DNA of 64,000 nucleotides from Bacteroidales bacterium KHT7 (GCA_900102385.1 FNBQ01000001.1:1-64000), one strand, 5' to 3'. Shown: positions 34,492-44,779, counted from the stretch's first letter. Notes: generated from the letters alone by a model not told the origin. Numbers and translations are program-made.

Positions 34492-36108
34492 TTATTCTTT
34501 TGTAGTATTTAAATCAAATGACCTTTCAAGTTCCAACTCTGGACGAGTGAGAAGGATAGGCATTTCCTTCTTTTCTTCAGCAATCGATTCGCTTGAAGCA
34601 TTTTTAGCTCTCGTAGCAGCCCAATTTCTAAGTGCAGTTATTTGCTCCTTCATAGTTGTTGACAAAGGAACCGTCTTTGCTATGGCATCCATTAGATGCT
34701 TACTTAGAAGTTTCGGTTCATCTGGTGCTTCAACGTAGGCCGCAAACATGGCCTCTTTTATGCATTCTTCTATTTCTGCGCCATTAAAACCTTCCGTTTT
34801 CTTGCCAAGCATTTCCATTGGGTATTGAGAAGGATCTTGTCCCTTCTTTTTTAAATGTATGGAAAAAATATTTTCTCGTTCTTGTTGATTTGGAAGATCT
34901 ACAAAGAATATCTCATCGAAACGTCCCTTTCGCAACAATTCTGGCGGTAAGAGATTGATGTTATTTGCAGTAGCTACGACAAATACTGGAGATGTTTTCT
35001 CTTGCATCCACGTCAATATTGTGGAAAAAATTCTTGATGTCACACCTCCATCAGTTGAACCGCTTGATTGCACACCGCTAAGTCCTTTTTCTATTTCATC
35101 AATCCAAAGAACACAAGGCGCTACAGCTTCTGCGGTCGCAATTGCCTTTCGTATGTTGTCCTCACTGCTACCAACCAACCCTTGATAAACCTTGCCAATA
35201 TCCAACCTCAATAATGGCATATTCCAGAATGATGCAATACTTTTAGCAGTAAGACTCTTTCCACAACCAGGAACGCCCAACAGCAATAAGCCTTTTGGTT
35301 CTTGTAATCCAAAATCACGTGCTTTCTTTTCATATGCTTTTTGTCTTTTGAACAACCAATCCTTTAGAACTTCCATGCCACCAACATCTTTAAGACTTTC
35401 ATTCTTAGGAAAATAATCAAGGATGCCAGACTTCTTTATGATTTGTTCTTTTTCTGAAGAAACCGTATATGGTGCATTCTGTCCTAAATCGTCCTTAACA
35501 GCAGCAAGACAAAATGCCAAATCTGCTTCCATAGAGGTCATACCTAAAGCTGCATCTACCATTCTATTACGCATTTCCACCGATAGATTAATCTTACATT
35601 GTCTTTCAACAACGCCAAGTGTCTTTTCCATATCTAATCTGTTCGGTAATGGAATATTCAACACAGTTACATATTTCTCCAATTCTACAGGCAACTTATA
35701 TACAGCAGACAAAATAATGGCATGAGTATTCGTATGCCTAGCTCTTTCAGCGATAGAACGAATATAGTATTTAACATTTTCCTCTTCTATATAATTGTTG
35801 AAATCTTCCAACACAAATACATCCTTACTTGTATCCTTATCATTTAGAATGTATTTTAACACCTCTTCAGGTTCAACTATTTCTTCATCATCTTTATTAA
35901 TGACAGGTAGGGACTTGTCGCTATTAAGGTCTCGTAAACCACTTACACAATTCCAGTTGAAAAGACGAACATCCTTTCCTTCCGACTTTAATATATTTAT
36001 TATACCTTCTATCTTCTGTTTTGTTCTATCATATTCAAAACTAGTCAGATACAGGACTGGATAATATGCCTTTAGCATATCTTTAATTTTCGAATATATG
36101 GCTTCCAT
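34492..36108 (-). CDS. Ycf46-like AAA+ ATPase
   Basis: The 538-residue protein has a helical N-terminal half (about 1-225) typical of the Ycf46 family. The AAA+ module follows with Walker A GVPGCGKS (278-285), Walker B VLWIDEIE (333-340), sensor VVATANN and arginine finger LLRKGRFDE. Such proteins remodel or unfold partners, and chloroplast/cyanobacterial Ycf46 is linked with Ycf35. The gene directly upstream looks Ycf35-like. It is the last gene of a four-gene operon (7 bp after the preceding stop) and is followed by the orphan 5S gene. Cytoplasmic. Confidence 0.85.
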   Translation of the reverse strand: MEAIYSKIKDMLKAYYPVLYLTSFEYDRTKQKIEGIINILKSEGKDVRLFNWNCVSGLRDLNSDKSLPVINKDDEEIVEPEEVLKYILNDKDTSKDVFVLEDFNNYIEEENVKYYIRSIAERARHTNTHAIILSAVYKLPVELEKYVTVLNIPLPNRLDMEKTLGVVERQCKINLSVEMRNRMVDAALGMTSMEADLAFCLAAVKDDLGQNAPYTVSSEKEQIIKKSGILDYFPKNESLKDVGGMEVLKDWLFKRQKAYEKKARDFGLQEPKGLLLLGVPGCGKSLTAKSIASFWNMPLLRLDIGKVYQGLVGSSEDNIRKAIATAEAVAPCVLWIDEIEKGLSGVQSSGSTDGGVTSRIFSTILTWMQEKTSPVFVVATANNINLLPPELLRKGRFDEIFFVDLPNQQERENIFSIHLKKKGQDPSQYPMEMLGKKTEGFNGAEIEECIKEAMFAAYVEAPDEPKLLSKHLMDAIAKTVPLSTTMKEQITALRNWAATRAKNASSESIAEEKKEMPILLTRPELELERSFDLNTTKE

Positions 36109-36115
36109 TTTGATA

Positions 36116-36763
36116 TTATTTCTGTTCTATAGATTGTGTGTTTTTTCTACGAGGCTTCATCTTTGCTAAATATTTAGCGGGAATATTTGTTTTCTTTGTC
36201 ATGACCCTTTTGTTACCCAGTAATTGTTCAAGGACATCCATAGCTTCATGAGCTCTTTCATTAACATCGTTCGGTAGATAGTCGGAGTCTGTAACAATTG
36301 TTCCATCTTTCAAAATAACAAACTTTATCTGTGCAACAGGTTCGTCCTCGTTTTTGTCTTTTGAACGACCTACCATAAAAAAGCTATAAACTTCTTCAGT
36401 TGTTGGAGTGAACCGTTCATTTGCTTTATAGGTAAAGCCTTTTTTCTTAAATTCTTGAACCAATGAGTTTTTTGCATATGCAGCATTCAAAGCATAGAAT
36501 TGGTTTTGCAATTCTTCTACTTTTTGTGCAGCATTGGGCATATAATAAGTGTTATATGTTACTTCATTTGTTGTGAGATTAAGTTTAAGGGCAAATTCAC
36601 CATACAGTTTCGTGCCTTGTTTTGCATCTGTTACAAGTAATTCATTTCCTCTAACAGAATACGACCATCCCAAGGTGTCACACGCAGATTTAAGAATATC
36701 TACGTGCATCACCTGAGGATTTCGCACAAATCTTGAAGATTCGAATCGTGACATACTACTCAA
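36116..36763 (-). CDS. Ycf35-like (DUF1257-like) protein
   Basis: The 215-residue protein shows RFVRNPQVMHVDILKSACD, LGWSYSVRGNELLVTD, GEFALKLNLTTNEVTYNTYY and YALNAAYAKNSLVQEFKKKGF. This resembles Ycf35/DUF1257, in which a short-strand N-terminus and a tyrosine-rich helical stretch ending KKGF-like recur. The C-terminus adds a basic tail (KPRRKNTQ). Start and stop overlap the upstream gene by 8 bp. Pairing with a Ycf46-like ATPase supports the call. The homology is distant and recalled, not computed. Confidence 0.5.
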   Translation of the reverse strand: MSSMSRFESSRFVRNPQVMHVDILKSACDTLGWSYSVRGNELLVTDAKQGTKLYGEFALKLNLTTNEVTYNTYYMPNAAQKVEELQNQFYALNAAYAKNSLVQEFKKKGFTYKANERFTPTTEEVYSFFMVGRSKDKNEDEPVAQIKFVILKDGTIVTDSDYLPNDVNERAHEAMDVLEQLLGNKRVMTKKTNIPAKYLAKMKPRRKNTQSIEQK

Positions 36764-39209
36764 TTATATATTTTGTGGCAATATCAATTATCTCAACAGA
36801 AAATAGGAAGGTGCGACTACCATTCCATCGAGAAACTCGATTATTATGGCTATTGATGAACATCATTAATTCTTCATTTACCTCAAATTTCTCGTATTGG
36901 AACTGAAATCCCTCAACATCGAAAATAATCCGTTTTTGGTCTCCATTATATATAATACTGAGGCTATAGAAGTCTTCACATTTCTTTATGATTCTTCGAA
37001 GTGAATTATGAACATCAGCAAGTCTCATTTTCTTTTCGATACCGAGCTTTATTGCAGAAGCTAAGACATTTGTACCAGCTAGAACCTTAAACAATTTATC
37101 AGTGTTTTCAAGACCAAGATTAGTTGGAGAACACATCTTTTTTGCTTTAGTCACAGAATCGATTGTTATTCGGATTCCATGTTGTCTTCCGTCCATTGCT
37201 TCAGATACCATTGTTTTAACTTCTGAAATTGATGCACTTTCAGTGTATAGATTTTCCATTGTGGAATTTTGTGGCTTTCTTGGAGCTAATGACTGTCTTG
37301 CAGTTTTAGTCGAGACTTTGTCCGGAAATATTTTCTTTTCAGGTACAACATCTAAAAGCTTCAGGCTACTATCAAACAACTCAATTATAGAAGGATCATC
37401 TATTGAATTAGAAGCCAAATCCTTGGATATACTTTCCAATGATGATTTGTACCTCTTTTTATCCTTCATGTTTAGCCCTCCCATATTTGATGCGGCAACT
37501 AACTCTTGCCCAATCTTTGTTAGTTTCTTATGCAGTTCCTCTTTAAGACAACCCAAAGTTTTTTCTTCAAGTAAATCCTCAATCGGGCTGAACAACTTAT
37601 GAACCTCAGGATTGTCAATATTCAAGAAATAATCTAAGCGTTCATTCTTGTAATTTGCTAAAGATGTAACTTCCAGACTCTCGATTTCCTTCTGTATTCT
37701 AGATGCGTAAATTTCAGCAAATTCCAATTGAAAATCTGCATACTTATTCTTTGCAACGGTATGATGCGCTAATGTCATCTCTTCTCTTCGTATATGTTTT
37801 TGTTCCTCTGATACGGAGAACGACAACACATTGAAACTTCCTGAGAAAAGGACTTTCTGATCACCTTTAACTTCTATGACATTTTTAAGATGAAACTCTG
37901 GGAGTTGTACATGGAAAAAATTAGGATATTGTTCATCCAACAATTTTATTCCAGGTTCAACCTCTTCATCCATCATAGGTTTTCCATCGTTATTAGATGC
38001 CGGTTCAGAATAAGCAATGAAAACTCTCTTGTTCTCGTCCTTGAGGAAATTTTCAATAAGTGGACCGCGATCGTGCATAAATGCACCCTTTCGAATCCAA
38101 GGGCTAATGAGCCATATCTCATCTGGATCATCCTCATTGAAAATCTTTTGAAGTTCAAGCTCAAAAGATAAAGAATCGTATAGTGCTTTTTTATGAAGTC
38201 TTTCTTTTTCTGTATTTGCTGATAGAGGGGAATCTGCTTTTGTATCTGACAAAGGTGGATTTTGAACATTCTCTTCTTCAAGTACTAGTTGCTTTTCTGC
38301 CTCTTTTATGTCTTCAGAAATTTCTGATTTGGCAGTCTCTATAGCATCTCCTTCGAGCACTATGGTTTCTTCGTCAATTTCACACTCAAACTTAATACAG
38401 TTTTCGAGGAGTTCAGCCAATAAGTCAGGGTTAGAATTTATCTGCTCCGACATAATTGGATTTAATGCATTTGAGTTTTCGTCGTAAACGAAAGCACGAA
38501 CGTCTTCTGATGACGCAATACTTTGAACAAAGCACACATAAACTTTATATCTTGCCTCATGTCCTTCGCTCCAGATGGCACTTTCCAAAAGGTAACGATT
38601 CTGAGGGAAATGCACATCTTGTGCTTGAAATTCAGCAAATTGCCTTATCTCTTCTAAAGAGAGATTTAGATTTTCACAAGGTGTGTTAATTTCGTTAATT
38701 TTTGACAGATTGTCACCTATGCAATTTTTGATATTCAACCATGTTAAGTGGTTCTTATCAACGTATATATCAAATGACTTTGTATAAGTATCTGGGCGTT
38801 CTCCCTTGTCTGCATATGTACGACTAGCATCAGTAAGTGCCATACATGAATCGTCACCTTCAATAGCATTGAAGCCTCGAAGTGTTTCAATCGCAGTCCG
38901 CAATATTGACTGTTCTGCTTTGTCGTTTACTACGTCCAAGCCCAAAATTAATCCAATCTTCTCAAACGATGCTGTTTCATCGACAAGAAGTATACCAACT
39001 ATTCCCTTTTCAAGGGATGTTATCTTTGCAGGCCTTTGAGTTTTACCGGCATAAGTTGCTTTGACAAAGCTAATGTCATAAGAAATATAGCCAAAGATTC
39101 TTTCTGAAATCTTCTTTTCTTCAAATACAGCTTTAGCTATACGAGTTCCAATAGGTTCCTGTACCTTCTTTTTGGAAACTGTATTTTTTTGTTTTTTTAT
39201 CTTGTTCAT
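36756..39209 (-). CDS. PLD-like protein with winged-helix region, helicase partner
   Basis: The 817-residue protein starts with a basic segment and a winged-helix-like stretch (LEKGIVGILLVDETASFEKIG, about 67-113). A long linker follows, then a phospholipase-D-like domain: EIWLISPWIRKGAF (365-378) and H440-L-K442 followed by VLFSGSFN (453-460). This is one HxK-GSxN-type half site, so two chains may be needed per active site. The C-terminal 300 residues are helical and unrecognised. The PLD fold suggests a nuclease, inferred from the family and from the helicase gene whose stop it overlaps (ATGA, 39206-39209). Confidence 0.6.
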   Translation of the reverse strand: MNKIKKQKNTVSKKKVQEPIGTRIAKAVFEEKKISERIFGYISYDISFVKATYAGKTQRPAKITSLEKGIVGILLVDETASFEKIGLILGLDVVNDKAEQSILRTAIETLRGFNAIEGDDSCMALTDASRTYADKGERPDTYTKSFDIYVDKNHLTWLNIKNCIGDNLSKINEINTPCENLNLSLEEIRQFAEFQAQDVHFPQNRYLLESAIWSEGHEARYKVYVCFVQSIASSEDVRAFVYDENSNALNPIMSEQINSNPDLLAELLENCIKFECEIDEETIVLEGDAIETAKSEISEDIKEAEKQLVLEEENVQNPPLSDTKADSPLSANTEKERLHKKALYDSLSFELELQKIFNEDDPDEIWLISPWIRKGAFMHDRGPLIENFLKDENKRVFIAYSEPASNNDGKPMMDEEVEPGIKLLDEQYPNFFHVQLPEFHLKNVIEVKGDQKVLFSGSFNVLSFSVSEEQKHIRREEMTLAHHTVAKNKYADFQLEFAEIYASRIQKEIESLEVTSLANYKNERLDYFLNIDNPEVHKLFSPIEDLLEEKTLGCLKEELHKKLTKIGQELVAASNMGGLNMKDKKRYKSSLESISKDLASNSIDDPSIIELFDSSLKLLDVVPEKKIFPDKVSTKTARQSLAPRKPQNSTMENLYTESASISEVKTMVSEAMDGRQHGIRITIDSVTKAKKMCSPTNLGLENTDKLFKVLAGTNVLASAIKLGIEKKMRLADVHNSLRRIIKKCEDFYSLSIIYNGDQKRIIFDVEGFQFQYEKFEVNEELMMFINSHNNRVSRWNGSRTFLFSVEIIDIATKYIIE

Positions 39210-42200
39210 CTTACAGCATCTTTAAGTTGTTCAAAACTAACAGTTTCCATGTTTGCAATGGAAGCAGCATAATTACTGTTACTCTCAAATTGACGTTTGT
39301 TACCAACGACTATAAGAAGTCGTCTTGCACGAGAGAAAGCAACATTAATACGTTCGATTTCCTTTGCAAAACCAATATTATTTTTAGGGTTGCTTCGAAC
39401 TGTAGAAACAATAATAATGTTGCGCTCCATACCTTGGAATCTATCGACTACATCCATTCGGTAGTTCTTTCCTTTGTACTTCTTTCGAATTTCTCGACTT
39501 TGAGCACTATAGAATGTTATGATGCCAATTTCTTTGTCCTCAGGTTTTTGCTGTGCATTAACAAACTCGGAATAGCCATCTGCTTGTTGCAAAGCTTTAA
39601 GAACCAAATCTATAGCTTTAAGCTCACCTTCGTTTTTATAACCTGGGCTCAAGTATGTTTCTGGGGTATGAACATCAATCCATACAGCATGAGTGCTTGG
39701 CTGAATTATTGGATTTAATGTAATGCCATGCCATCTACTTCCCTTGTTTGTCAAATCAGGGATGTCCATAGTTTCTGTGATACCACACTTTAATCCACCA
39801 GTAGCTGCAAGTTCTTCTTGATAGAACTGTTTAATTGTATTCATGATCTGTTCATGCATACGATACTGGGTGTCAAGCGTAGCAACAATTGTCTTTCTAA
39901 CCTTTGCTGCTGCCTCAAATAAACGCTTAAATTGAGATTCTGCCTTTTGTAGTTTCTCCGCAATATCTTTTTTGCCAATCTTTTCAAGGGCACTATCAAT
40001 TGTATTTTCATCCATCATTGGAGGCAGCTGTTTGTGGTCACCAATGACGATAATCTTTTTGCCCAAGACTAGTGGCACAGCCATTTCTAATGGTGTAGCT
40101 TTACTGGCTTCATCCATTATTACCACATCAAAGAACATATCAGAATGCTCATTTCCACCAAACATGTCAGAATATGACTCCATAAAATCACGTGAACCGC
40201 AAATACTACATGTTGCTGCAACGAGATTTACATTGCTTCTGTATAAACGGCTAAACTCTGTTCTTGAATGTTTATCCTTGGCTTCGAGTTCTGTCTTCCA
40301 AGAGCTGATTGCAGACGAATATTTAGGATCATTAGAAATTTTATTTACAATTCTATCTATCCAAATTCGAGTAGCGTTATCATCACTATTCTTAGAGTCT
40401 TGTGCCCAACTATCCATTACTGGCAATGAAAATCTTCTTCCCTCAGGCTCTAATTTATCTGGTTTTCCGATACGTACTGGGCGAATACCAGCTTGACCTT
40501 GCAGTCTTTCAAGAGCATTGTCGACGGCAAGATTTGTCTGTGACGTTAATAGGATTCTACAATCTGGATTCTTGCGAATTTCTTGCCAAATTATCTCGGC
40601 AATAACAGTTGTTTTACCAGTACCTGGAGGACCTTGAATAAGTGCTAAGTCTTTTGCAAGAACTGATTTTGTCACTGCCTCAAGTTGTTTCTCATTCAAA
40701 TTCCCAATCTTATGAGTACGGATGTCTTCCATTGCAGTATTTAAGTCAACAACGGTTTCACCAGCATACTTTGGATCAAAGATGTAATTTGGAAGATTCG
40801 GGTTTATTGGTCTATGGTTATATTTGCTTTCTGGCTTCAAAATACGACTCATAGCCTTGCTTTGACGCATTAATTCCATAGTTTCACCCATGGCTGGGAA
40901 TTGTATATAGTCACCAGCAACTATCTTCAACTCCTTTGAAGACAACAATTCCAAAACGTCATCATTAGGTTCAATGATGGCATAGTCTCTTGTTCTTCGT
41001 ACACAATTACCAATATTCAGACTATTTTTCTGAAGGTATTGACGACGACGACGACGTATAATACTTTCCTTAGAATACTGACTATGTGCAAGTTCTTCTT
41101 CATCAACCTCGCTTAACTTATCATATTTTGAGCCGTTAATATAATTAACATTCTCATTTCTAAAGTCTGATTGAAGTTTACGATCTAATTCTTGCAACAA
41201 AGAAAGGTCTTCTGAAAGTGACCATTGTGTGACACCTTTATTGTTGTTATCTTCATATATAATCTTGATTCCATGAATAGAAGCAAGAGCTCCCTCGATT
41301 ATAGTTTCAATATTGTCTCTTTCGTCAATATCAACAAAATTGAAAGCAAAACTTAACTCTTTAGCATCTTTGCTAAGTCTATTTGTGGTGAAATTGCTGC
41401 GCTTGTCTGCGAGTGCAACATTGACCTTTTCAAATACACTTCGACGATATTCTTCATTCTCGCAGAGGAACTCTATACGTGCTGTTGGCTCATATTCTGG
41501 AGCTTCTGCGCAAATTGCATCATCTAACTGTGAGAAAATATCGTCTTTAAGAGTTGCATAGTCTTCTTGAGATTTTGGGTAGAACACTACGCACGATCTA
41601 GGCACGTCTACTTGAAGTGAAGGTTTGCCATAATTCTGGAGTTTCAAATCAGCAAGAACAGACTTTTCAATCTGTGGTGCAAAAGCATAGTGGAAGGTAC
41701 TGCTAACATATTGGTTTGAGTAGTTTTCCCTAACCATATTGAAATAACGACCAAGACGTGGCAGTTCACTCGGATTATTAACAATCCAAGTGTAAGCATT
41801 ACCTTTTATGTTCGCTCCTTCAATTTCAATACTAGTATCTATCTGTTTTGGTGAAACTGATACCATGCAACTTGCAAAACGAAGTTTGCTGAAAATTGAC
41901 AGCTCTGTATCAAGAGGACGCTTAGAAGTTATTACAAAGTGTTTCCCATGTTGTATAACTTGAGTATCACCAGGAAGATCTTTACAATAACTGTTTATAT
42001 CAACAGATTCAACAGAAGGCGATAAAGGCATGATTAATTTTGTTGTACAAACAACCTCTGCAATACCTTTATGATGAGTATCTACAATTTTCTGAAGGAA
42101 TACAATATCCTTGTCAGAGGTTAGAAGAAACTCACCAGATTCGTCTTTCTTTAGATCAACTCCGAACTCTGTCAATTCAGAATCAATAGAAGACGTAATG

Positions 42201-43090
42201 TCTGCCAACTCTTCAGAGTCTGATATGATTGCAATCTTTCCGCTTACCGTATTAGTAGGTTCTGAATCAGCCTGATAACAATAGTCCCTTCCAATTGTTT
42301 TAATACTTTCTATGGTATCTTCTGGAATGGATTGGTAACTATCAAATGATATAAGGCATTCACCATCATCGATGGAAACTTTTGCTTCCATCTCACATTT
42401 TCCTTTTAATTCTTCTGTAATGGCATTGTTTAGATTCTGGGCATAACTGTCCATATCAAAATCCAATTTCAGCAAACCGCCTTTTTGTTTGCTTATGTTT
42501 TGAATTTTGATTAAATCACGTTTGTTTTCCAAGAGGGCATTTAGACCATCAAGATAGGCTTGCCACATTTCCTTGTCCTCTTCTATTTGGATTTCAATAG
42601 GAGGAATTGGCAAAGAGAAACAATCCTTCATGAATTGTGTAATCTCGTTAACATGACCAATCCAATAAGGACCAGCTCCACTAATCAATTTGAATGAATC
42701 TTCATACAAATCAACAAATCTTACCTCGCATTTTCTAATAACAAATTGGTCCTTTTCTTCTGGTAAGACCATATTTTTTACAGTAAAATGAGGGGCGCGT
42801 AAAGTGCATTCATCCCTTGCTAATTGTGCAGTCATGCAAAAAGGAAGTTCGTCGAACTTTATTGCGAGTTCTTCATATACCTTATTTCGTCCCTTTTGAC
42901 GACGGTGAATAAGGCTGCACACGTGGGTACCCGACAATTGCGCAACAGTGTCTTCAAAAGAGATCGCCGCATCTTTGTCACAAAATTTAGCATCGTCACT
43001 TGTGTATCTTACGAACAAAGGAAGAGCTTCACAATCTTCAACGTTGCTGTAGATATTGGACTCTGGTTGTCTGATTTCTAATTCTGCCAT
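39206..43090 (-). CDS. SF1 (DNA2/NAM7-like) helicase with about 790-residue unknown N-terminus
   Basis: The C-terminal third holds a complete superfamily 1B helicase: IGNLNEKQLEAV (Q-motif), GPPGTGKT (820-827), LLTSQTNLAVDNAL, VVIMDEASKATPLEM, IVIGDHKQLPP, TLDTQYRMHEQI, VDRFQGMERNIIIVSTVRS and RINVAFSRARRLL. It is related to Upf1/Dna2-type RNA or DNA helicases (COG1112). The first 790 residues are repetitive alpha/beta segments I do not recognise, with an Arg5 run at 679-683 before the motor. It heads the operon with PLD-like, Ycf35-like and Ycf46-like genes. A helicase plus PLD pair recalls Mokosh defence systems; the rest differs. Confidence 0.85.
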   Translation of the reverse strand: MAELEIRQPESNIYSNVEDCEALPLFVRYTSDDAKFCDKDAAISFEDTVAQLSGTHVCSLIHRRQKGRNKVYEELAIKFDELPFCMTAQLARDECTLRAPHFTVKNMVLPEEKDQFVIRKCEVRFVDLYEDSFKLISGAGPYWIGHVNEITQFMKDCFSLPIPPIEIQIEEDKEMWQAYLDGLNALLENKRDLIKIQNISKQKGGLLKLDFDMDSYAQNLNNAITEELKGKCEMEAKVSIDDGECLISFDSYQSIPEDTIESIKTIGRDYCYQADSEPTNTVSGKIAIISDSEELADITSSIDSELTEFGVDLKKDESGEFLLTSDKDIVFLQKIVDTHHKGIAEVVCTTKLIMPLSPSVESVDINSYCKDLPGDTQVIQHGKHFVITSKRPLDTELSIFSKLRFASCMVSVSPKQIDTSIEIEGANIKGNAYTWIVNNPSELPRLGRYFNMVRENYSNQYVSSTFHYAFAPQIEKSVLADLKLQNYGKPSLQVDVPRSCVVFYPKSQEDYATLKDDIFSQLDDAICAEAPEYEPTARIEFLCENEEYRRSVFEKVNVALADKRSNFTTNRLSKDAKELSFAFNFVDIDERDNIETIIEGALASIHGIKIIYEDNNNKGVTQWSLSEDLSLLQELDRKLQSDFRNENVNYINGSKYDKLSEVDEEELAHSQYSKESIIRRRRRQYLQKNSLNIGNCVRRTRDYAIIEPNDDVLELLSSKELKIVAGDYIQFPAMGETMELMRQSKAMSRILKPESKYNHRPINPNLPNYIFDPKYAGETVVDLNTAMEDIRTHKIGNLNEKQLEAVTKSVLAKDLALIQGPPGTGKTTVIAEIIWQEIRKNPDCRILLTSQTNLAVDNALERLQGQAGIRPVRIGKPDKLEPEGRRFSLPVMDSWAQDSKNSDDNATRIWIDRIVNKISNDPKYSSAISSWKTELEAKDKHSRTEFSRLYRSNVNLVAATCSICGSRDFMESYSDMFGGNEHSDMFFDVVIMDEASKATPLEMAVPLVLGKKIIVIGDHKQLPPMMDENTIDSALEKIGKKDIAEKLQKAESQFKRLFEAAAKVRKTIVATLDTQYRMHEQIMNTIKQFYQEELAATGGLKCGITETMDIPDLTNKGSRWHGITLNPIIQPSTHAVWIDVHTPETYLSPGYKNEGELKAIDLVLKALQQADGYSEFVNAQQKPEDKEIGIITFYSAQSREIRKKYKGKNYRMDVVDRFQGMERNIIIVSTVRSNPKNNIGFAKEIERINVAFSRARRLLIVVGNKRQFESNSNYAASIANMETVSFEQLKDAVR

Positions 43091-43162
43091 AGCGAATTAA
43101 TAATATGATGTTTAACTTTATTCCTAAAGGTAATTTAGTTTATACAAATTGTAAATGCATAC

Positions 43163-43759
43163 TTATTTTAGATAAACAATGCTAATATTTCTATCGTACA
43201 TATTTAGTTGTATTCTTCTTATTTCAGCGTTTTCTATTAAGAGCATAATACCATAACTATCAAATGATGCATCCGCTAAGGGTGCACCTAGTGCCATCGC
43301 ATTTTCGTCATAGCCATATCCACGCAGCTCAACGATATTGTCACTCGTTGAAATTATTCGCATACGCTTTGGAGCCATCTGAATATTGTCTTTCCATAAA
43401 GGGTGAAGCCCATCAAGATTATACAGAGTAACAGTATAGCCCTCACCTCCTTCGATGTTTTTCTCAATCACGAAGCGTCTATTACACCCATAATTGTGAC
43501 CAGACACATCCATTCCATTTTGGAAACGGATGTGGTCGGAAGTATCAAAAGAAACGTACCCATCGGGTGGATAATTGTTCCCCTCAATTATGTAATTGAT
43601 GAAGTCTTTTTCCATATACTGGCTGATATTAAACTTTTCTTTATGAGAATTGTCAATTTTTGGATACAAAAATAATAATAAACAATGTAAAAGCAGCAAT
43701 GTTATGTGAAAAACTATAGTATTTTTTGCAGAATTTACAATCGAGTAGGAGGTAAACAC
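43163..43759 (-). CDS. Hypothetical membrane-anchored protein adjoining the intron remnant
   Basis: The 198-residue frame can start at GTG 43759, but that codon lies in the 3' end of the group II intron remnant; the true N-terminus is uncertain. A single hydrophobic segment (IVFHITLLLLHCLLLFLYP) is followed by an extracytoplasmic beta-rich domain with FDTSDHIRFQNGMDVSG, YTVTLYNLDG and a closing IVYLK. I do not recognise it. It lies 72 bp upstream of the helicase gene on the same strand. Confidence 0.55.
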   Translation of the reverse strand: MFTSYSIVNSAKNTIVFHITLLLLHCLLLFLYPKIDNSHKEKFNISQYMEKDFINYIIEGNNYPPDGYVSFDTSDHIRFQNGMDVSGHNYGCNRRFVIEKNIEGGEGYTVTLYNLDGLHPLWKDNIQMAPKRMRIISTSDNIVELRGYGYDENAMALGAPLADASFDSYGIMLLIENAEIRRIQLNMYDRNISIVYLK

Positions 43760-44465
43760 TAATCACAGGTGTTTATCTCCTGCTTTCATGTTTACCGACC
43801 TCTCACACCACCGTACGTGCCGTTCGGCATACGGCGGTTCCTTATTGTTGCACGCGGACTATTAAACGATGATAGTCCGTCAGACATGGCCAGCCTTGCT
43901 TTTGTAATAACTCCTTGCTGATAGCCTGATGCAAAATCGGGCTCTTTGCAACTCGCCAATACTTCTTGCTGCTGTTGCCCCATTCGTAGGCTTGCCATTC
44001 CGCTATGCCGCACTTGATGAGGTTTCTCACCTTCGTGCCGCATTTCTTCCAGGCCTTCCATATACACATGCGGTAACGTCGGCGTAGCCATTCATCTATC
44101 GCTTTCAGTCGCGTCTGCATGTCTGCCAACTGAAAGTACTCTATCCATCCGCGGATGATTTGGTGCATCTTCTCCTTGCGGCCTTGATAACCCATCCCAT
44201 TGCTCCGCCCGGTAGCCTCTTTCAGTTTCTTGCGCAGTTTGTCGTACGTCTTGGAATGGACACTCAGTCGGCACTCCCCGCGCATAATATAAAAGGAATA
44301 TCCGAGGTACTTCATTCCTATAATACTCCCCACTTCGGTCTTCTCGCGGTTCACCTTCAAATAGAGTTTCTTCTCGATGAAGGCCGTAATGGATTCGCTG
44401 ACGCGTCGTTGACCTCCTCGAATATAAACATTACTGTATATCAACATTTTATAAAGACGCGTCAA
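43740..44465 (-). mobile_element. Truncated group II intron: reverse transcriptase C-terminus plus domains V-VI
   Basis: A frame at 43842-44465 encodes the maturase end of a group II intron reverse transcriptase (VSESITAFIEKKLYLKVNRE, GMKYLGYSFYIMRG, RGWIEYFQLADM, DEWLRRRYRMCIWKAWKK). Sequence begins just at the YADD box, whose ADD part is missing. Domain V is clear at 43807-43841 (CCGTACGTGCC opposite GGCATACGGCGG). Domain VI and the typical 3' end (GTGAGAGGTCGG through TCCTACTCGAT) reach 43740. The 5' two thirds of the intron are gone, so it cannot self-splice or move. Confidence 0.88.
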
Positions 44466-44779
44466 CGTTTTGGGAATCTATTAAAGACGGTTAAGGCAAA
44501 CAAAAATAGGGAACAATAAGATGTTTTGTATGTTCGGCAAAATGACATGTAGATTTGTTTATTGTTATCTATGGATAGCAATTCAAAGATTGGTGTACAA
44601 TGTAGCTCCATACATTGTTATATCAGTGCACGCGCAAGAGGTGTTTGTCAAAAGGCCAAAGTAAAGATTCACAAAAATATCAAACAGATTTCATCAAATA
44701 TTACAAATAGCATAAAATAGCATACATTGAAACATTAAAATAAAACACATCAAAAACATAAAATAGTTTTGGTAATTCA
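44466..44779. other. AT-rich gap between intron remnant and pseudogene
   Basis: No coding frame is credible. One hairpin, ACAATGTA-GCTCCA-TACATTGT (about 44594-44615), and AGCATAAAATAGCATA-type repeats near 44710 are visible. Confidence 0.5.

Noticed and set aside
43792-44091. Separate gene overlapping the intron reverse transcriptase end
   Set aside because: It is another frame of the same intron remnant, covering domain V and the maturase.
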